Shown piece by piece: positions 13,201 to 24,380 of a stretch of DNA of 64,000 bases. The position numbers and the translations under genes were made by a program. Each line of letters starts with the position of its first letter. The first letter of the stretch is position 1. Under the pieces are notes generated by a model. The model saw only the letters and a list, made by a program, of their open reading frames with translations, searched no databases and had not been told where the DNA came from. The DNA is taken from positions 44,496,908 to 44,560,907 of the forward strand of contig NC_079516.1 in assembly GCF_000801105.2 (NCBI RefSeq). Direction: 5' to 3'. The stretch is from Raphanus sativus (taxonomy: Eukaryota; Streptophyta; Magnoliopsida; Brassicales; Brassicaceae).

Positions 13201-13279
13201 GTTTCCTGCCTCTCTTCTTCGGCGCCGGTGTCACGGTCCCTCCGCTCGGCGATGCCGCTGCCGCTTCGTCGCTTTCCAT
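10243..13279 (-). CDS. FVE: FVE/MSI4, RBBP4-like WD40 histone-binding protein
   Basis: WD40 protein of histone deacetylase and PRC2-type complexes; in Arabidopsis it promotes flowering by repressing FLC and acts in cold response. Fifteen exons join in frame to about 495 aa (Arabidopsis is close to 507): 13020-13279, 12703-12766, 12496-12582, 12338-12400, 12174-12239, 11972-12046, 11761-11836, 11502-11685, 11329-11410, 11182-11255, 10948-11059, 10780-10854, 10620-10687, 10434-10533, 10243-10344. The N-terminus (MESDEAAAASPSGG) is low complexity with an NLS-like KKRGRKPK, then the CAF1C/H4-binding helix (KYSQWKGLVPILYDWLA) and WD repeats (VLIWDVET, VVLWSIQD, LILWDART, LNIWDYDR). It ends CASKP. 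All introns are GT-AG and none contains a transposon. No disruption seen, so it looks functional. Confidence 0.96.
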
Positions 13280-13995
13280 TTTTTTTTTGTCTTTTAATTG
13301 ATTTTTTACTTTCTCTCTCTCTCTAGCTTTAGTGTGACACTGACACAACCGTATCTCTCTCTACTCTGCTTTGCAAAGAAAACATATTTTCCGAAAATAT
13401 TTTTATTCGGAAAATATATTCTTTATTAAATAATAATAATATACTCAAATAGCAACAAATCCTAAAACTAGCACAAAAATTATTTATGAAATGTAAAAGT
13501 ATATATAATCATTCTTTATAATTATTTGATTTAACTGAATATGTTAAAAATAAATATATTAATAATAAATTAGACGATAGAAATTAGAGTTTAGATTTCA
13601 CGTGTATAATAAATTAATATTTTAATTTGGTTTTTTGTGAACGTCATTTCATGATTGATTTAGGCTCATGGCAAGAGATGTCCGATTTATAATCCCTCTC
13701 TCACTTTTGTGGTTGTCTGAATGATGCAAGACTATACTTATAATTTCTTGACCAAAAAACACTATGCTTATAATTTGATAGTTAAGATTTAACTGACAAA
13801 ATGTTTCAGTTTTTCCTTAAAACATTAAACTTTCCCTGTAAAACTACAAAAATCTCTCACCAATACATGTAAAAAGTGGTTAACTTCACACATAAATTAC
13901 ACGGGGGAGAAGGAAAACCGAACCCAATCCACATTAAACCGAAAAAAAAACTCTAAACCCAAAGAAGAATATTATACTTAACCGGAGGTGACTGA
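13280..13995. other. FVE promoter and RECA2 3' region
   Basis: CT-rich leader next to the FVE ATG (13290-13360), then AT-rich DNA. It contains the micro-insertion at 13731-13776. No further gene. Confidence 0.5.
13731..13776 (+). repeat. Micro-insertion with 16-bp direct repeats
   Basis: ACTATACTTATAATTT (13731-13746) recurs with one mismatch at 13761-13776. The intervening 14 bases (CTTGACCAAAAAAC) carry an A run. Same architecture as the insertions near 4.7, 21.9, 37.1, 37.8, 42.4 and 60.4 kb. Confidence 0.55.
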
Positions 13996-15293
13996 TCATG
14001 ACTCAACTACAGTAGCAGCAACAACTAGAGCTGGTGGTGCTTCATCATCTGTGCTCTCAGATGAAACCAAAACTCGACCAGAATCCTCTTCCTCCTCTTC
14101 CTCAGATTCCGATTCCTTCTCTGCAGCTTCATCGACCAAGAGCTTCTCCCTGAGCTTGGTCACGAGCTCTTCTCGAACCGCTTCATTCACTCTCAGAAAC
14201 TTCTTCAGCGCCTCTTTCCCATGGTAGTTCTTCCCGTTCAGATTGTAGAACGTTCCGTTTTTGGCGACGAACTTGTGCTTAACGCTCAGCTCTATTATCT
14301 CCGTGACCTTGCAGATCCCTTTCCCAAACTCGAGCTCAAACTGCGCCGTTCTAAAAGGCGGCGCGAGTTTGTTCTTCACTATCTTCACAGCAACTTGACT
14401 CCCCGTTGTCTGCACGCACAAGCAAAAAAAGCATAACAATGTCAAACTTTCAAAACACAAACCAAACGTAGTTTATATTCAAGATCTTTTTGGATTAACT
14501 TACATCTTCACCTTTCTTGACAAGTCCGACTCGTCTGATATTCAGACGCATTGAAGCATAAAACTTCAAGGCGTTCCCACCGCATGTTACTTCTGTTGGA
14601 CCTCCAAATCCTCCGAATGTAGAAAGTTTTGCTCTCACCTGATTTATAAAGATGAGAAGGGTTTGGGATAACGATAAAGAGTGGCTCAGTTTACGCAAAG
14701 CCTGGCTCATCAATCTGGCTTGCATAGCCATATGAGCATCACCCATCTCTCCCTCGAGTTCTCCTTTAGGTACAAGAGCAGCCACCTGTGTACATGAATC
14801 GAAACCATTGAGGAGGAGGAGAGAGACCAAACTAAACTCATCGATCCATCATTATTCCATCTCATGTGACTTACTTACACTATCAACAACAACAACATCA
14901 ACAGAACCACTTCGGATTAGAGTGTCCACAAGGCTAAGGGCCTGTTCGCCACAATCAGGCTGCGATAGAAGCAGATTCTCTGTATCTACACCGATTGCCT
15001 TGGCAAGTGAGGAATCAAGCGCATGTTCAGCATCTACAAATACACAGGTACCTGTACCACAACAAAGAACATCTTTTTTTAGAATATGGTTTTGTAAAAG
15101 AACATAGCCAATGAGTTAAAAAAAAAGAAACAAGTAATAATAACCTCCTTGCTTTTGAGCTTCAGCGATAACATGAAGAGCAAGTGTTGTTTTACCAGAT
15201 GCTTCAGGACCATATATCTCCACAACACGTCCCTATCAATAAGAAAGAAGCGATAAGGAATACACACATTTGAATAAATAGCATAGGAGTGAG

Positions 15294-15338
<45 letters not shown>

Positions 15339-15907
15339 TACCTTGGGAAGGCCACCGACTCCTAGAGCTAGATCGAGGGAAAAAGATCCGGTAGAGTAAA
15401 CGGGAACATCTCTAGGAGAAACAGCACGACCGAGCCACATGATAGAGCCTTTGCCAAAGGAAGTGGTAATCTGATCAAGTGCTTGCTGAAGAGCAATCTC
15501 CTTTTTCGACATACCTTCCTCAGATGAGGATGTGCTTCCATCTGACTTTGATTTTTTTTTAGCTTCAAAAAATCAACAACCACAATGAGGAGACAAAGGT
15601 AAAAGCTTTAATTAGCCAAAAGATAAAGGCTTTCATCAAACTCATAAACCAGTTTAAGTAAAAGGTAAAAAAGCTTTAAACTAACCTTTGGCAGCAAAAC
15701 CTCGGAGTTGAAACGATGTGCCAACCACACCTCTACTAAACACCTGCCAAAATACAAACGACTTTTTTATGAATCATTTCTACTTAAATCATCATACTCC
15801 CAATTAATCGATGAAACTAATAGAGTGTTCAATTTCTCGCAATAAATAACCTCAGACGAGAACAGAGAGCGTCTCAGTAAAGAAGCGTTTCGGAGAATCC
15901 CCGCCAT
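13996..15907 (-). CDS. RECA2: Organellar RecA recombinase, RECA2
   Basis: Bacterial-type RecA for homologous recombination and repair; Arabidopsis RECA2 (At2g19490) goes to mitochondria and plastids. Seven exons give 430 aa: 15851-15907, 15686-15743, 15342-15562, 15145-15232, 14879-15051, 14504-14785, 13996-14409. The N-terminus ([18 protein letters not shown]) is arginine/serine-rich without acids, as in a transit peptide. RecA signatures are the Walker A loop GPEASGKTT (exon 4), Walker B VDVVVVDS at the end of exon 5, and the DNA-binding loop 2 region [19 protein letters not shown]. The C-terminus is long and strongly acidic (a run of Glu), as in bacterial RecA and unlike what I recall for RECA3. 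No lesions. A TAGA microsatellite sits in the intron between exons 3 and 4. Confidence 0.95.
15297..15339. repeat. (TAGA)n microsatellite in a RECA2 intron
   Basis: About ten TAGA units immediately next to the donor side of the RECA2 intron (exon boundary at 15342); on the transcribed strand it reads TATC repeats starting two bases after the splice site. Confidence 0.9.
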
Positions 15908-16581
15908 CTAGAAAAGACGCTAAAGCTTCTTCGTGCTAGAAGAGACACTCATGCGAACACTCTTTCGAGCTCGAGAAGCAAAAAGCGAGGATTTTTTTAG
16001 GGTTTTAGGTTCTCTCGTTTCCCTCGCCAAATTTTATTTTTAGCTTCTTTTGATCGGTTTCGTTACATGTCCACGGATGTTTTGTCTTCTGTCTTTTGTC
16101 TTTTGTACACGGAGGTTTTGTCCTCTTGTCTTCCAAAGACAATTACAAATCTACCTATAAACCGGCTCATTTGTTGGTTTTTTTTTCAAAATCGATACAT
16201 TAGATTGATCGGTTTAAGTACATTTACGGTTTAGTAATCTGGGTTTTATATTACTCGGATTTATACCGGCCCAAAATTTTGTAAATTAGGGGTGGAAGAA
16301 ACCCGGATCCGACAATCCTATCCGATCTAAAAAAATAAATCCAAACCAAACTAAATCCGAAAATATCAAATGGAACTTGTTCTATAATATTTTAGGCTTT
16401 AGATTATACCAAAATGAATCTAAATATGTGAACAAATATCAGAAAAAAAAACTTAAGAATTTAGAAACCCACAAAAATCTATAATTCAACCCGAACTTAA
16501 TCTTAATAGTTACCCAAAAAATTAAAGTTCGTATAAATATCTATAACATAGATAATTAACTTAAATATTTAGTTTAGTGTA

Positions 16582-18281
16582 TCTCTATAATATTATTTGA
16601 GAAGTCAGTTTCTTAGGTGTCACGCTCACGTTAATTCTCACGGTGGTTGATTACATTGATACCCTTAATGAATCAAAAATATAATATTTAAATACTATAA
16701 TTGATTTTTATTTAAATTCCTTTTGTAAAATTTTCCAAATAACATATATAATAAAAAAGGAAATATTTATAAGGCTATAAAGTGAATTTAAAAACGAAAA
16801 TATATGTATAAATAACATGATTTCATTAAAAAGGAAAGTTCAAAAAATAGTAATATTGCATTAAAAATATTTTTTAAATAACATAAAATATACTAATAAA
16901 ATACTTTCTTTATATTTTTTAAAGTAACAGAAATAATTTTATATATCTATCTATTTTTTAGATGATTACATAAAATAATTAAGTAACATAAACTGATATA
17001 TTGACTAAAGTCATTTATAATTAGTATTATTGAAATGCTATTTGTATTTCCTATATTTTGGTTACTATAATGTCTTTCAATTACAATAAAAATACCTATA
17101 AATTATATTTTACTTATATAATATGATTTCTCAGATGCAATCGCAATTTTTTCCTGCTTATTTTTAAGAGATATAACAAGAAATAAAGGTTAACAATAAA
17201 CATATTTTAATCAAATATTTATAAAATATTTTAAAATCACACTATATATTTTAACGAGGTAAATATATTATATTTTATTATTATTAAAATTATATGTTTT
17301 CTTAATATTAAATTTGCTTTTAAATTCAATGTTTTTATGTTTGTGTAACTTTTTAATATAACCATAATCAGAAGACATGAAATTAGTTAGAATTTATAAA
17401 AAAAATTTGTTATTATAAATATTAATATGAGTTCACGAGCTTCCAAAAAAGTATGAGAAGTAACTTTCTATATATCATCTTTTTCTAATATATTTTTAAA
17501 AATTAATATTTAATTTGATATATATTATAAAAACACATTCACATTTAAACGATAAATAAATTAATTTGACTTGACTTAATTATAATAAAATAAAATTATA
17601 CTTCAGCTTGAATTTGAAATAATATATTTAAGTTAATATACTCACAACATGAGTTACTCGACTAATCCAACTTATATCTAAAATCATAGATTTAAGTATA
17701 ATAAGAAAATATAATTTTATAATAATAATAATAATTTGTTTTATAAATATAAATTATAGGATGACTCAAAACACATTAACAAATTAAAATAAAATATTAA
17801 CCAACTGTAACAATTTAGTTTTTTGTAAAATTTATATATATGCATGAGACTTCAGAATATAATCGTTATATTTATTTACATAATTTTGATTCAAACACTT
17901 TAGTTTATTTTTTTATTTCATTCTAAGCACAATATATTTTAAGTTATACATAATATTCATAAAGTATAATTACATATTTAAGACCAATCTAAATGTTAAT
18001 AAGAAAATTAATCAAATTTTAATATATTTAAGATAAAAAATATTATAGTTGAATTCAGAGAAATAGGTGCAATCCAATATACCCAAATCATAACTAAATC
18101 GACTGTAAAAATAACAAACCCGACTAAATATAATATATCTACAATTATATGTCTGATTAAAATAATACAATATTATTAATATAAGTTAATTTAAAATTAG
18201 AAGTAAATAGCAATCAATTATTATATTATATTTACTTTATAAATATTTATATCCGTGCATGAGCACGGGAAAATCACCTAG
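16582..18281 (+). mobile_element. Non-autonomous Helitron, copy B
   Basis: Starts A|TCTCTATAATATTATTTG, ends with the hairpin CCGTGCATGAGCACGG (18252-18268) then AAAATCACCTAG|T. Length 1700 bp, no coding capacity, no terminal inverted repeats. Its first about 200 and last about 120 bases align closely with copy A in the TET2 intron, in opposite orientation. Insertion is within an older degenerate repeat. Confidence 0.85.
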
Positions 18282-18697
18282 TACTTTTGTATTTTATCAC
18301 ATATGAAAAAATTATGTTTGAAAATATGAATGAATTTTCTTCTGAAATTTCAAAAAGGTTGTTTATTTTAAAAATTTAGAAATTTCAAAAAGGTTGTTTA
18401 AACTCTAAGTTTATTAGCTAAATTGTGTACTTTTGAATCATAAACAAGTATTTAAATAAACAAAATCTGAATTAGAATCGAATTCAAACTTAAAACGAGT
18501 TCTACGTACGATTACGATATGTTATTATATCTAAAAAATGTCCGAAGAAACCTAAACTGAAACCAATTTGAACTCTAAAAATATCTGAATGAAATTAAAT
18601 GTCATTATTCCGAAGAATCGGAAGCCGATTGAACCCAAACCAAACCAATTAAACATCTAGACTGAATCCGATTAGAATCCAAACGTTTATGTTACTA

Positions 18698-18760
18698 CTA
18701 GTGGTATTCCGGCGCTACGCGCCGGATTCATATGTTTTATTCTCTAATAAATTTAGAATT
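18698..18760 (-). mobile_element. Helitron 3' terminus, different family
   Basis: On the minus strand: hairpin CCGGCG-CGTAG-CGCCGG (18709-18725), then AATACCA and CTAG (18698-18701) followed by T. This is a Helitron end, but I could not place its 5' end, so only the terminal part is claimed. Confidence 0.5.
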
Positions 18761-19261
18761 GATTTTTTTATCAAATTGATAGTGGTTAGTGATAATAATG
18801 TATTACTTTGTTTTGAAATTACTTAAATCAAATAAAAATAGCATCAATGGTTTTCACTGATCGATTTAATAAAAATTGAATAAATAGCTGATAGTTACAC
18901 TAAAGTATATATAATAGAACTTAAAATATAAATTAAATTCGATGTTCCAAAACAAAAACATGTAAATGCATGTGTTATGTTTTGTGATTATCTTGTTTGA
19001 ATAAAGATAACAAATTATTTCATCATCATAAAGTAGTAACAATTCATACATGTGTATGTGTTGTCGATGTCATGGATGTGGCAATCTATTGGGCTTCATT
19101 ATGTATGTATTGGTTAAATATTTTTTCTTTGATAATGAATCCAGTCAATAGATTCTTAAACATGGTCCAGCATTGTTCAGACTTAAATTGACTATTTTCC
19201 CATATAAAATCAAATGGTAAGTGAATAATATTTAGAGGTGGATGTTTGTTCTCACAATGTA

Positions 19262-19400
19262 CATTTTTTTTTTGATCAAACAACATGCATTACTTAAAAA
19301 TAGTTTACACCCCAACTAAGGGTTGGTTACAACCAAAGAGAGAGCTGATTTTGCCGTGCTTCAGCCTCTCCATTAAAGATTAGAGAAATAACACTTCTCA
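19262..19400 (-). mobile_element. Probable 5'-truncated LINE tail
   Basis: Read on the minus strand, a GC-richer segment (GGTTGTAACCAACCCTTAG) ends TTGTTTGATC followed by a run of A at 19262-19272, like a non-LTR retrotransposon 3' end. No convincing target duplication found, so the call rests on the tail only. Confidence 0.35.
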
Positions 19401-20226
19401 AGTGTGTGCAAAGATTTTATTTATTTCGCTTAAAGTTTTCATGTTTATTTACATCTATGATGTGTTTTGGTTTTTATTTACCTTGTATTTATGACATTAT
19501 ACGATGTTAATTAAATGTTAATCATTTGTGTTGATATTTTTATAAAAGAAACGAATCATTATCTTTATTAAAGTAGAACCTCTCATAAGATTTTGTCCTT
19601 GATTTTGTAAAATAATTACAATGGCATGTCACTTACATTTTATGCATGTTAAAATTAATTAATATCAACCAAGCAATTAATTTAGAAAAAATATTCCAAA
19701 GAATTTAATCATGTATGCCCTATTGTTTATAATTCTTTTTCAAAACACATCACTATATTTATTATCTTAAAAATATTTACAACAATTGTCTAGATACGTA
19801 CCTACTATAAAAATTTGACGTAAGAGTCTTTTGAGAATATTATTGTTTTGCAGTTTAGAGTTTTTTTATAAACACCAAACTAAACACAATTTATATTTTT
19901 ATTAAAAATCATAATGAATAAATTATTAAGTTGAATATATTTTAAGAATGGAAATTCAGTACCTTAAATTGATATTATAAATATATCATAAATAGTAGAA
20001 TATGTAAATAAATATTTTAACAAACAATCTATTAATGTGTATAAAATATTTTAACTTAACATATCAATAACATTTTTTAGGAATATGTCAGAAAAAAAAT
20101 ATATTCCTCAAATTGATTTTATTTTGATATTCACATGTGTAATTTTTTTTTGAAGATTTCTTATTTTATTTGAAATTTGTAAACATTTTTACGGGTGGAC
20201 ATGTGGTTGGTTTAAAAGTTGACATG

Positions 20227-20409
20227 CAGTGAAACCTCTATAAATTAATAATGTTGGAAATACACCAAAACTATAATTTTTTATTAATTTATAGAGATTA
20301 TTAATTTATCGAGATACTAATTAAATCAAAAACTCAATTTGGGACTATGAAATTATATTAATTTATAAGATATTAATTTATAAATTATTAATTTAAAGAG
20401 GTTATACTG
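20227..20409. mobile_element. MITE with CAGT ends (AACCTCTATAAATTAATA family)
   Basis: Left end CAGTGAAACCTCTATAAATT; the right end reverse-complements to CAGTATAACCTCTTTAAATT, giving imperfect inverted repeats of about 25 bp. The interior is a palindromic AT-rich sequence. A related left end occurs at 61217. No clear 8-bp duplication seen. Confidence 0.5.
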
Positions 20410-21249
20410 TATTATGTTGTTAACTAATGTGATTAAAATATTTGTTATTGGTGTAATACATAAGAATTGCTGCGTTTTGAAGAAACGATATGGCCTTCTA
20501 ACATAAATTCAAGGTAGTGGATCTGCAAAATTGGGCTCAATTCGAGAATATAACAAAAACCCATTTCGAATGTTATAGATCAGAAAACACCAAATGCTCA
20601 TTTCGAATACAACACGAAACGCGTGAGTAATAAGAGGAATAAGTGACGCGCGAAACAAAAAAAAAAGAGCGTGACATACACAGCCGATCCAGCGTGCCGA
20701 CACGTGGCGTCAAAGCTCCCATCCTTCAGCGTGATGTGGACAGCCTAATGAGGCAGATTTCTCAACTTTATTGTTATAGATGCTCTCTACTAGTCTTAGA
20801 TCTCAGTTTGATGCTCTAGATCTCCGTCACATAATCAAAACGATAAATCGTTGTAAAATCTAAAAACTGATAGTGCATACTTGCTAATAAATCGAGGTGA
20901 AGAGTACAAATGACGATCTAGATGCTAAATGTTTTATAAGATATGGATACAACAAAACTGATTAAATATAAAGCGTTCTTGTTCGAAATGAAGTTCTCCT
21001 CTCTAGTATATTCTTCTCCTTTGCTTATATAAACGAGTACAAGGTCCATGTCCTCTCATCGATCTCTTCTCCATCCCAATCTATGCTGCCTTTGACTCCA
21101 TCTTGTTGCCTTGGGTCGAGGTTAGTGACACACCCAACACCAATAGTGTCTATTACGTAGAATAAGTCACGATGACTGTATACTTTCCATTTTATATAAG
21201 CAACAAAAAGAAATAGACTATGTATTAGCTTTAAACCACCAGGTTCACA

Positions 21250-22931
21250 TTTTCCATATCTTTGCACAATACACGTACTCCACTTCATAAAGCATGCCAG
21301 AGAGATCAAGCTCCTGCACATAATATAACAGTCACTCACACCATCAGAAAACAACAATCACTACTAGTTAGTGTATGCAATAAGTCGAAGTTATGTTGTT
21401 AATTACCATAATACTATGTAATCGACCAGTTCCAGTGGTAACTTTTTACTTTTGATCAAGTCCTCAACGTGTCTAGGAGATGGATAAGGTCTACTTTCAT
21501 CCATATCTCTGTGAGTCTTCTCTACATAGATCGTGTCCTCACCAAATCCCATGGTCTGAGCTAACTTAGGGACGTCAAGGAAGAACCAAGCAAGCGAACC
21601 TGGATAATGTGCTAGTGAATAAAAAATGCCTGGAGTTTCACTTTTCCTAACTACACCAACCACTTCCACATGCATAGCCTTTGAGACTTTCTCCTGCTAA
21701 TATATTTCAATAAAAATTAATATCTATGAAATTTCGATATTTGGTAAATTTTGAGTTAGTGAGTTCGAAGCCAACCTCAGCAATCATTGAGTTGTTAAAC
21801 TTATACAAGAACTTTGACAAGGGATTTAGTTGAGAGGAGAGTAGTTTCTTAGCTCTTATAGACTCATCCTTATTAGCGGTTGCAACAAGAACATCATCAG
21901 CTTGTATACATTCCACAGACTTTTCTTTTTTTTTTTTTTTTGTAAAAAGGCTTTCAATTCCACAGACTTTTCTTCCCAATCCAAAGGGACCCATCCGCGA
22001 TTTACTAGAATAGGTGACTTCATACTAGTGACAAAAGGAAAGACAGTTAGGCTTATTGGTATGTGAGTTTTTAAGAATTGAATCAAAGGCAAAATGAACA
22101 AACACTGAAAATCTACAATAATTGCATGATAGTCTAATTAAAGCTTTTATTAGTTGGAGATAGTTTGGGAAGCAATATATTGGATCCAAACACATTAATA
22201 AACATCAAATAAAAATACAAGCAACAAGTGATTCACATCAAGATGTAGTTAATTTGGTTTGGTCATGAAAGAGAGAGAAGTAGTTACCTATTTGGTTCAT
22301 TAGGGATTGGCAAAAGAGGTGTAATGACATAGAATCCATTTTCAGACCCTTGAGCCATGGATCTAGGCTTTGGACCCACACATAGATCGATCTTTGTTTA
22401 TCGTATACGCCTTTGCATACAACCCTTTCGAATCCCAACTTGTCCACATTTTCAACTGTATTCAGCTTTCTTGGATCCATTTCCAAGCATTCTCGTCTTA
22501 ATTCCATATGTGCCTTGTACTAATTGAAAATTTAACACAAATACATATATCTATATACTGGAAAGAGAGCATGTAAAAACATATACACAAGGTTATTCCA
22601 TGATGAAAATAACAAACCATTTCTCGCTGTACGATCTTAAACGACTCCTCGAGACTGAAGGTAACCCCTCCAAGAAATAACCATAACGGCCATGACCTCC
22701 CTTTGTTCTCTGCAAATAATTTAAAAAATGATTAACAAAAGTTTCCATTTTCGTGAATATATATATACACACACATCAATACATCACCAAGACTCAGATA
22801 GTCAGATCTTAATCATAAACTAGATGAAGGAGAAGCATGAGGAAAATACTTGTAGGTGGTATACGCGAAGGCATTGTAATCTCAAGACTTTTGCTCAGCC
22901 TCGTTAACATTTTAGAAAGCAGCTTCTTCAT
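21250..22931 (-). pseudogene. SURF1-like (cytochrome c oxidase assembly) pseudogene
   Basis: SURF1 is an inner mitochondrial membrane factor for complex IV assembly. Homologous exons: 22850-22931 (MKKLLSKML), 22618-22709 (WPLWLFLGGVTFSLEE, first membrane segment), 22288-22513 (VENVDKLGFERVVCKGVYDK), 21776-22024 (SPILVNRGWVPLDW), 21407-21693 (VEVVGVVRKSE, WFFLDVPKLAQ, PYPSPRHVEDLI) and 21250-21313 (second membrane region, diverged). Two lesions: a 2-base TG gain near 22377-22382 throws the reading out after RSIYV, while the conserved GPKPRS and GFYVITPLLPIPNEPN continue in another frame; and a 47-bp insertion with 18-bp duplication (21910-21974) splits the exon after RGWVPLDWEEKSVE. Arabidopsis has SURF1 genes on chromosomes 1 and 3, not here, so this is an extra or moved copy. 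Splice rescue is unlikely as both lesions lie inside conserved exons. Confidence 0.82.
21910..21974 (-). repeat. A-tailed micro-retroposon in the SURF1-like exon, 18-bp duplication
   Basis: ATTCCACAGACTTTTCTT at 21910-21927 and again at 21957-21974. The 29 bases between read, on the minus strand, TGAAAGCCTTTTTAC plus an A run, like the last bases of a retroposon. The net gain is 47 bp, not a multiple of three, so it breaks the exon. Confidence 0.75.
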
Positions 22932-24380
22932 TGCTGTCTCCTCCAATATTATTTATCCTCTGACAATGTGACCTCGAGTTAGAGGGGTTATATGCTTTCA
23001 TGGAGACAACGACGACTTGTTTTAAGTCTTCGAACTCTACTTCTGTTTAAGTCTTTAAATTTTATAAATAAAATGTTTTAAAAAGACGTTTCCACAGTTC
23101 AAAAGAAAAGAAAAAAAAAGTTTCCGCCCAAGAAAAAGGAAGATCCTCTGTCAACGCGTCTTTTTCTTCAGTCAAACAAGACATCCTTCTTTTTTATTAC
23201 ATGTGAATATACACACGAGTTTTGTTGTTTTCTTGAAAAATCTAGTGAATTTCATAAAGAATTTAGAGTTTGTAAAACATTCAATCGATATTTCCTGGTT
23301 TTGGATCCTGAATTGTTAGATGGGACACAGAAGTAAACACTTTCGTTGCAAAAAAAGAATGGTAGATTTTCCTCTCTCTTCTTTCTAGGTTCTTGAGAGA
23401 GAGAAAGTAAAGTCGCGGTGGTTCCTTCTCTTCTGCTCGCGGTGCACGGTGGTTTCTTCAACACGGTGTAGCCGTCTTTGACTCCGGCGACGTGCCTGTT
23501 CTTCGGTGGTCGTCCGGCTATGTTTTCTGGCGTCATCATCTTTTCGTTGGTGAAGGCGGCCGGCTTTTGGTGTGATGCATGCTGGTAGTTAGTGGAGATT
23601 TGTGGCTGACAGGAACCCTATACCTTCATTACAGTCGATGGAGGTGGGTTCTCTGTCGGGAAGAAGGTGGAGACGGGAGGTTCTCCAATTCAGGTCTGAT
23701 GTAACCCGGAAGTTTTCTCCGGCGTTGAATCTCAATTGGTTTAAGCGTGTCTCGGTGGGGTTCGATGTTCGTCGGGTTTTCTTTCATGGCGTGGTGATCT
23801 CTGGCCTTGAGAGCTCGGTGCGTCGTCTGGTGTGTTTCCGGCGATACGAGTTTCTCGGCGTGTCTCCGGCGAAGAATCAAAGCGGTGCCGGTTGAAGAAG
23901 AGATGTGAAGCGTGTCCCTCTTCTTTGACGCATGTTTGGTCACGCTGCTCGAGATTGTTTCCGGGTTTTGAGGTTTTGGGCTTTCAGGCCCAACTTGTTG
24001 TGTTCGTTTTTTAGCTGCCCTTGGGTTTGGGCTTCTTGTGTTAGTTATTTCTGTGGGCCTTTTGGCTTTTAATAAACTTTATCAGTTGGCAAAAAAAAAA
24101 AACACTTTCGTTGCAAAAAAAGGATGGCTTAAGAATATATAAACTGTGAACAATAGAAACAAAATACTATTTGCTCAAACCAGTTCAAGGGAGAACACAT
24201 TGCAAATCAAAAATCAGAAAAACCAAAACAAATAACCAATTTTTGTTTTTAGCAAACCACCACCCAAAACTTGATTTATAATCATACAAACCACAGCAAA
24301 TTAAGAAACACAGAGACCTCTTTCTTCTTCTTCTTCATCAATAAGCCAAATCTTCTTCACCTGAGATGAGGTTTGTTTAC
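22932..24380. other. Intergenic between SURF1-like pseudogene and NAP1;2
   Basis: Mostly occupied by the retroposed insert at 23357-24100; otherwise AT-rich with the NAP1;2 3' region at the right end. Open frames at 23602-23895 and 23629-23943 belong to the insert and match nothing I know. Confidence 0.5.
23336..24121 (+). mobile_element. Non-LTR-type retroposed sequence with long target duplication
   Basis: AACACTTTCGTTGCAAAAAAA is present at 23336-23356 and 24101-24121 (followed by GAATGG and GGATGG, extending the near-identity to about 27 bp). The roughly 744-bp insert is markedly richer in GC than its flanks and ends TTTAATAAACTTTATCAGTTGGC plus a poly-A run, that is, a polyadenylation-like signal and tail directly against the right duplication. 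It has no inverted repeats and only short frames. It is either a 5'-truncated LINE or a processed non-coding transcript. Confidence 0.75.

Larger units (their letters stand above)
15908..21024. other. Transposon-rich intergenic block between RECA2 and the SURF1-like pseudogene
   Basis: No host gene recognised; the Arabidopsis genes expected here (At2g19510, At2g19500) are not seen. Contents: degenerate AACCAAAC/CCGAAAAT-type repeat (16290-16560) interrupted by Helitron copy B, another Helitron 3' end at 18698, a LINE-like tail near 19262, a possible Helitron 5' start near 19559 (A|TCTTTATTAAAG), and a CAGT-ended MITE at 20227-20409. Open frames here are short and AT-driven. Confidence 0.6.

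Noticed and set aside
14808..15107. A 99-codon plus-strand frame.
   Set aside because: Antisense of RECA2 exon 5 and adjoining introns.
23602..23943. Two overlapping frames near 100 codons on opposite strands.
   Set aside because: Both lie inside a retroposed insert, lack known homology and are expected by chance in GC-rich DNA.
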